Below, one piece after another: positions 59,401 through 64,000 of a DNA stretch of 64,000 nucleotides (position 1 is the stretch's first letter; every line of letters starts with the position of its first letter). The position numbers and the translations under genes were made by a program. Location of the stretch: contig CP136061.1 of the NCBI GenBank assembly GCA_032622095.1, positions 2,046,001-2,110,000 on the forward strand, in the 5' to 3' direction. Source of the DNA: Siphonodentalium dalli (lineage: Eukaryota > Mollusca > Scaphopoda > Gadilida > Siphonodentaliidae). The notes under the pieces were generated by a model. The model was not told the origin of the DNA. It saw nothing but the letters and a program-made list of their open reading frames with translations, and searched no databases.

Positions 59401-62240
59401 AGCCAGGAAAAGTAAATTTTTTGGCTTTTGTTTACATAACAAACGGGGAAAAGTTGACGATAACATACTGTTTATGCCATATTTCTGATTGGCATAAGAA
59501 CAAAGTCTGTCTATATATTACTTTTCCTTAGTTTTATGACGGTTTTTGATGGAGATGAATATTTTAACAGCATACCCACCGCCAAGGCCTCCCGTATCTT
59601 TTAATATATTAACAAATTTAACCAAATTACAAACACAAATTAATCAATTCAAATATACATGCTTATCTTATTCCAGGACAAACAAGACTCCTATCTAATT
59701 CCCAGGCGTCCAGGTACCTATGTCTAAAGGTTGGCGCCCCTGTCATACCAACAAGAAATATTTCCGACAAGTTATATAATGGGTTAGAAGGAAAGATTGT
59801 TAGTGTGACAGTGGGTGCTGACCCAATCGTGCAATTTCCACATTTCCAACTGGTAAGGATACCAAAGATACAATTTGAACTTGTCGACAAAGTTTAAAAA
59901 ACAATTTCTGCAAGTCGTTTGCAGTATCCATTAAAATTGTCGTATGCTCTGACTGTCCACAGGGCCCAGTGCCTGACTCTTCCAGCTGCTGAAATTGACT
60001 GCACATCTTTCTTTGCTCCCGGTCAACTTGGAGTTGCAGTTGGAAGAGTCACGTGTAAGGCTCATTTGAGAGTGATTGAATATACGCCAGATACTGCATG
60101 TCGACCACATGATAAATCTGTCAGTGATTACTATTCCCTTCCATCTGAAATTTTACGGGAAGACAAAGGCTGCTGTGTGAATGGACATATTGTGGAAAAT
60201 GTAATCAATACTTCTCTACTTTCTGTGACTGATAATAAGGAAAAATCTAAAATTTCTGACAGTGTAGTAATACAAAATTGTACATATAACATTAAGGACT
60301 TTATCACTGAAAATCAAAGTCGATCGTTTGTGCAGAATGTCACAGATGATATAATTTATTCTTCAATTATGAAAAACCATACTGACTTTTTATATACAAA
60401 GATAAATTTATTATTCTTTGGCAAAAAACTCCAGTCAACAACAGTTTGGAAGGACATACACATTTCTATGGGCAAGTTTTTATCTAGTTCGGAACATTTA
60501 GATCATTGCAAGGAACTATTCTGTTCAGACAGTCCAACAAAACTTCAATTCAAATTTTCTTCTTGTCTCGCGTTTTGGATGTTTGACAGACATGTTACCA
60601 AGTTACAAATGGCACTCACTCCAACATCCACTGAGTCATCAACATCACCTAATCAGGAGCAGCAATTATCATCACCATCCAGCTATGCCAAGATATATAG
60701 GAGGAGCTTCCATAAAAAAGACCCGTACACGACTTGATGAGCTCCTTTCAAGACAATATTCCACAAAATCAATTGGTCTTAGTCAAACATGCGCAATATG
60801 CGCAAATTGATATCATCTTTACGTGTTCAACAACATCTTTTAGAACAGCCTGTAGATTGTAGTTTTATGGAAATTTCTGACAAACAAAATGATAATCATG
60901 GATTGACGGTTATCAATAATGATGCATTCCATTATTTTATTTCATTACATATCATTCTTCAATCAGTTTTATCCAAGGAAATGTTGCATCAACATCTTAC
61001 TCATATTCATTCTATTTGTCGCAAAAAAGTAATGTTTGATCAACACCTTTTTCAAAAGTTTATTAATTTATTTGAAACTGAAATGGATGATTGTGACAGT
61101 GACATTGATTGTATTATGTTAGATTTGTTTGAACAAATTAATGAGTATTTTATTGTTGTCTCACTGACTGAAGCTGTAAAAATTTTTAAAGAATCAATTC
61201 CCAGGAAAAAAAAACAAGCCTTGCGTCCCAGTCTTCAGTCAGCCAGCACCGGTGAACAACCTCCAGCAAAAAAAACCTTGTCTGGAGCCAAAACACACGG
61301 ATGAATATATAATTTGGCCTTGTGTAGTGTGCAATAAGGAATGTGAATGGACACCAGTCACAGCTGATCTCAATAGTGTCAGCTGTGACTGGTGTCTTTC
61401 ATGGTACCATTATAAATGTGGTGGGATCACTGGCAAAGAAGCATTCCACAAAAAGGAGACATCTAAGTGGAAATGTAAAACTTGTAAAACTTCGGCACGT
61501 GTCAGTAAGGAGAATGATGATAGTAATGTAAAGGGGAAAGGTAAATGTGGATGTGGACGTAAAGGTAAGCATGGGCAGTGGTGTAAAAATAAGAGTAAGG
61601 ATGCTGGTGAAAGTAGTAGTGGCATGAATGTTGGTCCAGTTTGTCATGAAAGTGACGAGAGTGGAGCCGTCTTGGAGTGTGAAAATAGAGGTGGTAGTGC
61701 ACGTGGGGGTATAAAAATCGAGGTAAGCGTGGAGGTCAACGTGGAAGAAAGCGTGGTTGTATGAATGCTGGAGCAGTTAGTCGAAAGGATGGAGGTGACG
61801 AAAGTGGAGTGACAGTGGATGACGTAAATGGATGTGGTAGTACACGTGGGGGTAAAAGTCGAGGTAAGCGTGGATGTAAACGTGGAAGTAAGCGTGGTTA
61901 TATGAATGCTGGACCAGTTAGTCAGAAAGATGGAAGTGACGAGAGTGGAGAGGTAGTGGATGTCGCAACTGGAGGCAGCAGTGTACGTGGAGGTCAGCGT
62001 GGAGGTAAATCTGGAAGTAAGCGTGGTTGTATGAATGTTGGAGCATGTAGTCAGAAAGATGGAAGTGACGAGAGTGGAGTGGTAGTGGATGGCGAAAATG
62101 AAGGTATTAGCACATGTGGAGGTAAGCGTGGAGGTAAGCGTGGAGGTAAACGTGGAGGTAAGCGTGGTGGTAAACGTGGTGATGGAGGTGGAAGTAAACG
62201 AGGACGTAAGCGTGGTGGTAAACGTGGAGGTAATAACTAA
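47330..62240 (+). CDS. PIF1-like DNA helicase with C-terminal PHD finger and KRG-rich tail, spliced, 3' part disrupted
   Basis: Exons 47330-47439, 52310-52622, 55576-55704, 56567-56801 and 59677-62240 join in consistent phase (2, 0, 0, 1). They give the helicase motifs in order: Walker A GQCGTGKS, Ia TGVTANN with TIHRW, Walker B VIDEIGMMS, III GDFKQLPPV, IV RQNEADLV, then LKVGAPVIPTRN, HRAQCLTL and QLGVAVGR. PIF1 proteins are 5'-3' DNA helicases of superfamily 1B that act on forks, G-quadruplexes or, in Helitrons, transposition. No Rep nuclease is seen, so a Helitron origin is not shown. Downstream the frame leads to a C4HC3 PHD finger and Lys-Arg-Gly repeats. One in-frame stop and about four frame changes lie in the last exon, so it is either a young pseudogene or affected by sequence error. 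Confidence 0.75.
47703..48981. mobile_element. Element with 256-bp terminal inverted repeats, holding a nested MITE
   Basis: AGCCCGAGTCCAGTAAAATG (47703) is mirrored at 48962-48981. The arms of about 256 bp (to 47958 and from 48726) include CTAATTAGCTGTTAATTGC. No transposase. The interior 47959-48725 contains a family D MITE copy at about 48037-48326. No clear target duplication. Confidence 0.8.
48037..48326. mobile_element. Palindromic MITE, family D copy 2 (nested)
   Basis: Matches 46297-46633 in GTGCTGAAGGGTACACAGG, GGCGCCCATTAGCAGTTTG and the end GTGACCCCTTCA. It is in opposite orientation in its middle part and has lost the outer part of one arm. Confidence 0.75.
49060..49621 (-). mobile_element. 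Helitron 5' part, head-to-tail with the next copy
   Basis: On the minus strand it starts TCTACTATATAATTTGAGAC at 49621, directly after the CTAG end of the 49622-50455 Helitron. It runs down with shared words (GAGAAGCTCAGAGCACC). No 3' hairpin-CTAG end was found, so the left limit is approximate and it may be truncated. Confidence 0.6.
49622..50455 (-). mobile_element. Non-autonomous Helitron (834 bp)
   Basis: Minus strand: preceded by A, starts TCTACTATATAATTTGAG at 50455, ends GGCGGGCTAACCTGCTAG at 49622 and is followed by T. The region 49817-49966 matches, inverted, 57640-57770 in another Helitron of the gene, including CCGTTTCCGAGATCTCG. It has no coding capacity. Confidence 0.8.
50456..52309. 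other. Plain intronic sequence
   Basis: Rest of intron 1. No element or convincing exon was seen. Confidence 0.45.
52310..52622 (+). CDS. PIF1-like gene exon 2 (motifs Ia and Walker B)
   Basis: Acceptor TTTCTGACAG; one base completes Arg, then 104 codons. It holds VCVTSLTGVTANNLGHG, TTIHRWSGYGDG and CLVIDEIGMMSQ, ending KPFGGIQ before CAG|GTAAAT. This is the textbook spacing of PIF1 motifs Ia, Ib and II. Confidence 0.85.
52666..53517 (+). mobile_element. Helitron-like non-coding element, copy 1
   Basis: Starts near TCCCCCACCAAATTG with a hairpin (CCCCC...AAATT/AATTT...GGGGGG), followed by GGATATAGGAATGGG and TCCGTCCGTCC. It ends TGTTCTCTAGTT at 53517. The interior has a ~155-bp direct repeat (53156 and 53312; ATGGCCGCC, GTCATTTTGGGGTCATTTGG). 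Assignment to Helitron/Helentron rests only on the CTAG end and is tentative. Confidence 0.5.
53524..54231 (+). mobile_element. Helitron-like non-coding element, copy 2
   Basis: Begins ATAGCCCCCGCAACGAGTTG with hairpin partner TTGTGGGGGG, then GTATACTGG and a (TCCG)n tract. It has three ~150-bp internal repeats around AACTTGGCACAGA and AACCTGTGCACCTG. It ends with a CCCATCTGGGA hairpin and CTCTAGTT. It lies immediately after copy 1. Confidence 0.6.
54085..54117 (+). repeat. Short interstitial telomere-type TTAGGG tract
   Basis: Five TTAGGG units with one interruption (GGGGG), inside the preceding element. Confidence 0.9.
55165..55410 (+). repeat. Dispersed repeat, diverged copy
   Basis: Shares CACTCACTAC..TTTATTGC.TACATAAA, TTTATTAGGT and GACGTCATTGTGATTT with 57330-57560. 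Type unknown; not obviously palindromic. Confidence 0.55.
55576..55704 (+). CDS. PIF1-like gene exon 3 (motif III)
   Basis: 43 codons in phase 0: VIACGDFKQLPPVPNIVAGD, then EFCFTSNIFSKVFPHLFRLSQ before CCCAA|GTGAGT. GDFKQLPPV is the PIF1 motif III. Confidence 0.85.
55705..56566 (+). other. PIF1-like gene intron 3
   Basis: GTGAGT...CTTCATCAG. Holds a family B MITE ending only about 20 bp before the exon 4 splice site. Confidence 0.7.
56318..56545. mobile_element. MITE, family B copy next to a splice acceptor
   Basis: TTAA at 56314, then CCCTTCCATGACTGGAGC and two hairpins (CTTATATATGTGAG; CTTATGTATGTGGC). It ends GGAGCTCCCATCATGAAAGG. The right TTAA is lost. Confidence 0.8.
56567..56801 (+). 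CDS. PIF1-like gene exon 4 (motif IV)
   Basis: 78 codons plus one base. VVRQNEADLVQAVHELCEGE continues motif IV (R-Q-x-D). LNRPLHNLPADTRIYRLYGS and LDKLPGEEVIYKSTES match the region between motifs IV and V of PIF1 proteins. Donor AGTG|GTAAGT, phase 1. Confidence 0.85.
57330..57560 (+). repeat. Dispersed repeat, better preserved copy
   Basis: TATTGCCTACATAAAG, CTTTATTAGGTCAACG and AATGACGTCATTGTGATTT; partner of 55165-55410. Confidence 0.55.
57564..57950 (+). mobile_element. Non-autonomous Helitron (387 bp), first of a tandem pair
   Basis: A|TCTCATATATATTTTG at the 5' end; CCCGGACAACGTCGGG hairpin, TTCATCGG and CTAG at the 3' end, followed by T. The interior repeats GATCTCGGAAACGGGTGG three times. 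Confidence 0.85.
57951..58979 (+). mobile_element. Non-autonomous Helitron (1029 bp), second of a tandem pair
   Basis: Starts TCTATTATATATTTTGG immediately after the CTAG of the previous copy. It ends with the CCCGGACGAAGTCGGG hairpin, TCCACCTG and CTAG|T. It shares the 5' end and 3' hairpin with the first copy, but not the interior. Contains a 22-bp direct repeat around TATCCGCTGGGCC (about 58723-58760). Confidence 0.85.
59214..59357. repeat. Palindromic element (~144 bp)
   Basis: AATATGTAGCTAATGTCGTC and CGCTTAAA are mirrored by TTTAAGCGACGACACTAGCT. Arms are about 45 bp with partial pairing in the loop. Possible small MITE. Confidence 0.75.
59677..60737 (+). CDS. PIF1-like gene exon 5, helicase C-terminal motifs and tail
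   Basis: Acceptor TTATTCCAG; the first two bases complete Gly, then QTRLLSNSQASRYLCLKVGA and PVIPTRNISDKLYNGLEGK (motif V region). A TAA at 59895-59897 interrupts the frame, which then continues unchanged through LQYPLKLSYALTVHRAQC and PGQLGVAVGRVTC (motif VI region). After the helicase it runs into an uncharacterised tail (PDTACRPHDKSVSDYYSLPS and on). Cys replaces the usual Gly after HRAQ. A 72-nt in-frame GTAAGG...TTGCAG segment (59853-59924) could be spliced out with the stop, but it holds residues that look conserved. Confidence 0.75.
60738..61300 (+). CDS. PIF1-like gene, linker region (frames change)
   Basis: Coding sense moves briefly to a neighbouring frame (KTRTRLDELLSRQYSTKSIG), then back to LISSLRVQQHLLEQPVDCSF and a helical, acidic segment (FETEMDDCDSDIDCIMLDLF). 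It ends in a basic stretch (SIPRKKKQALRPS). Runs of six to nine A near 60714, 61206 and 61266 lie close to the frame changes. No family recognised for the linker. Confidence 0.55.
61252..61764 (+). CDS. PIF1-like gene, PHD finger region
   Basis: WPCVVCNKEC, VSCDWCLSWYHYKC and WKCKTC supply the C4-H-C3 ligands with the expected aromatic residue before the last pair: a PHD finger, usually a reader of histone H3 tails. A second small Cys cluster (KCGCGRKGKHGQWC) and Lys/Gly-rich sequence follow. It is in a different frame from the preceding linker. Confidence 0.7.
   Translation: MNNLQQKKPCLEPKHTDEYIIWPCVVCNKECEWTPVTADLNSVSCDWCLSWYHYKCGGITGKEAFHKKETSKWKCKTCKTSARVSKENDDSNVKGKGKCGCGRKGKHGQWCKNKSKDAGESSSGMNVGPVCHESDESGAVLECENRGGSARGGIKIEVSVEVNVEESVVV
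61625..62240 (+). CDS. PIF1-like gene, repeated Lys-Arg-Gly tail
   Basis: Four imperfect ~42-residue units, each starting CMNVG/CMNAG, followed by SQKDGSDESG, an acidic-Gly part and KRGGKRG repeats. It ends in a (GGTAAGCGTGGA)n 12-bp tandem coding GGKR, then NN and TAA at 62238. Comparison of the first unit with the second shows a small length difference in GGGGTATAAAAATCG versus GGGGTAAAAGTCG, which causes the frame change around 61715. The tail is basic and RG-box-like. Confidence 0.6.
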
Positions 62241-62476
62241 TCCTTATAGAGTAAGATTCTTGAATCTTAGTTTCATGGAAATGACAAACTTACATGGCTA
62301 TATGATTATGAAACATCAGTGATGTTATTTTCTAAAATGCTGTCAAAATAAGTCGCATCAATTATAATTTTTTCACTTCAATTAAATTATATACCCATTC
62401 AACAATCAAATCAAATATCTAATAGAATATATGGTCTTTGGCTCACAATGTATCAGGTATCATATATGATGTTTAA
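62241..62476 (+). other. 3' flank of the PIF1-like gene
   Basis: Non-coding, AT-rich; no clear AATAAA close to the stop. Confidence 0.4.
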
Positions 62477-62713
62477 CACTTTCATGATGGGAGATGCACA
62501 GGGTAAAAATCGTGAGCACGGTTTTATATTATATATGCGAGTCTCCAATAGGGACCCTTATAAGAGAATGCACTGGCTTACATGCTGAAGGAAAAATTGT
62601 AAGGCCAATGTTTTCTCTCATATCTTGCAGGCTCACTATAGGAGTCTCACAAATATACCATGTAAGAGAATACATTGGCACATGGTTTTTGCAAAATTTC
62701 ACTCATTAAAGCG
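62477..62713. mobile_element. MITE, family B copy with TTAA duplication
   Basis: TTAA at 62473-62476 and 62714-62717. Left end CACTTTCATGATGGGAG, two hairpin segments (TATATATGCGAGTCTCC; CTCTCATATCTTGCAGG) and the tail ACATTGGCACATGG. Confidence 0.8.
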
Positions 62714-62788
62714 TTAAGCACAACCACGAATATTTTCTCATAGCTCTTGATTTAACTAAAACATCACAGCTGTTTCCATTATCATTAA

Positions 62789-63220
62789 AGCTACTCAATA
62801 TGATTAGACGCTCCTAATTTACTATTTTATTGGTTTTGTGGGTAACAAATATTTTATTCCAGTCGAGGAACCCACCCATCAAAGCTCAGAGGGTTTAGAT
62901 AAAGATTTTTGAAATGTATGATTTTTCAGAAATATGGGCTGCAAGTTGGCAGAACCACGTGCTCAAAATGAACAAATTGCAGGTTTAAGATGGATAAATC
63001 TAAAATCAAGTGCTTATTATTGTTAACAGTCATCACTTGATTTTAGAGTTAACCATCGCAATTTTTATGTTTTGAGCACCTGGTTCTGGCAACCTGTTGC
63101 CCACATCTCAGAAATTTAATAGATTTCAAATATTGATATCTAATCACTCTGAGAATTGGTGTGTTCCTCGACTCGATTTAAATAATTTCTACCTATTTCG
63201 TCTAATCAGATTGAGTACCT
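62789..63220. mobile_element. TTAA-flanked palindromic MITE, family A copy 2
   Basis: TTAA at 62785-62788 and 63221-63224; ends AGCTACTCAATATGATTAG / TCAGATTGAGTACCT. Shares GTCGAGGAACCCACCCATCA and its mirror with the copy at 5658-6133, at the other end of the window. Confidence 0.85.
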
Positions 63221-64000
63221 TTAAATGAACTTATAATATTATTTCACCAAATAAGTTTAACGTACTTCAAAAAAGTTTTCAGTGAACTGGGTTTTTCATA
63301 TCTTATTTTGGAAGTCTGCTGTTGCAGTGTACACTTGATAATGACTAATTCCTTGGTGCAATGCTCTTTGCCTCTGTGCCCTAAAGTAAACTTATATATG
63401 TGGTACCTTAAACAAATTTATTACCATGTTATCTTAAAGGGGGGCTGTTCCCTAAATACTGCCATTTGTGGGACCATCTCCTTTATATTCAACAGAATAT
63501 ATACAACAAATGAATGAATTTGAGCCATGGATGAGTGCAATATATGCTTATGTGCTCCATGAATGATATAAGCAACATGGTAATTATAATGAAAATGAGA
63601 TTAATATTATTCACCCAAGGTGCTTGATCTGTTCATGCCCTCTGGATATTTGGTCCTTAGTTGGAAAATCCAGTTTTATATTATGTTTGCCGACGTCGAG
63701 TATTGTGCTCGATGTCTTCTGAGTCAGTGTTTGAGACATGTGACATGATGTGAGTGGTAGATGTGTTTACTGGCTAGTTTTAGTGAGAATTTGATATATC
63801 CCTAATGTGTTGTTGGATTCTTGCTGTAAGAGTTTAAAAAGATAAGTGATGGGACCTGGCCTTGTATATTGGTTTCCACATGGGGAGGTTTATCATGTTT
63901 TATGGTGGGATGTGATAGGACACGCCATCGTTTTGAGTTCCTATTATCCTTATTTCGAGTTTGGTTCACCCGTGTCATATTGTTCCGACTTTTGTGTCTG
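63221..64000. other. Non-coding end of window
   Basis: A 69-codon frame at 63308-63517 has no recognisable motif. Nothing else was identified up to the window edge. Confidence 0.4.

Larger units (their letters stand above)
56802..59676 (+). other. PIF1-like gene intron 4
   Basis: GTAAGT...TTATTCCAG. Holds the better copy of the dispersed repeat (57330-57560), two head-to-tail Helitrons and a small palindrome. 56802-57329 and 58980-59213 show nothing. Confidence 0.7.

Noticed and set aside
61399-61702. Minus-strand frames over the PHD/tail region
   Set aside because: Antisense shadows of low-complexity coding DNA; the plus strand carries the PHD ligands.

Overview
AT-rich eukaryotic (animal) DNA, most likely from a marine invertebrate such as a lophotrochozoan or invertebrate deuterostome. 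The reasons are spliced genes with GT-AG introns, a P2X7-like cytoplasmic domain gene, a PIF1-like helicase gene with a PHD finger, a Ngaro-type tyrosine-recombinase retrotransposon, and many Helitrons and MITEs. The species cannot be fixed from the sequence alone. Host coding sequence is sparse; most of the window is repeats.

Layout. 1-3.2 kb: little, plus one or two candidate plus-strand exons ending about 3.2 kb. 3.96-8.6 kb: a minus-strand four-exon gene with an Arg-Gly-rich N-terminal part and a P2X7-like C-terminal domain, convergent with the preceding exon. 9.0-16.1 kb: a palindromic MITE, a tRNA-derived SINE-like head, then two Helitrons in opposite orientation around a 3 kb block holding a tandem duplication, one copy of which carries a TA-flanked MITE. 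16.2-28.5 kb: mostly tandem repeats (60-bp minisatellite, an array of the 16-bp palindrome TTGCGCTTAAGCGCAA, 58-bp and ~300-bp arrays, a 39-bp minisatellite with higher-order structure), a decayed TPR-coding fragment, a 2.3 kb long-TIR element and several MITEs. 28.9-29.3 kb: a palindromic MITE with a perfect 8-bp target duplication. 29.5-37.3 kb: a nearly whole, young Ngaro-like element on the minus strand with diagnostic split direct repeats. 38.2-42.4 kb: a degenerate large-unit array interrupted by a hAT transposon relic with an 8-bp target duplication. 43-47 kb: non-coding with small palindromic elements.

47.3-62.2 kb: a plus-strand PIF1-like helicase gene whose first four exon junctions agree in phase and together give the ordered helicase motifs. 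The last exon runs on through a C4HC3 PHD finger into a Lys-Arg-Gly-rich repeated tail. That 3' part carries an in-frame stop and about four frame changes, so it is either a young pseudogene or has homopolymer sequence errors. Its introns are loaded with Helitrons (two head-to-tail tandem pairs), MITEs, a 256-bp-armed inverted repeat and a short TTAGGG tract. 62.4-64 kb: two TTAA-flanked MITEs, then nothing recognised.

The genes show no operon-like cooperation. The common theme is invasion by TTAA-flanked MITEs and rolling-circle transposons.
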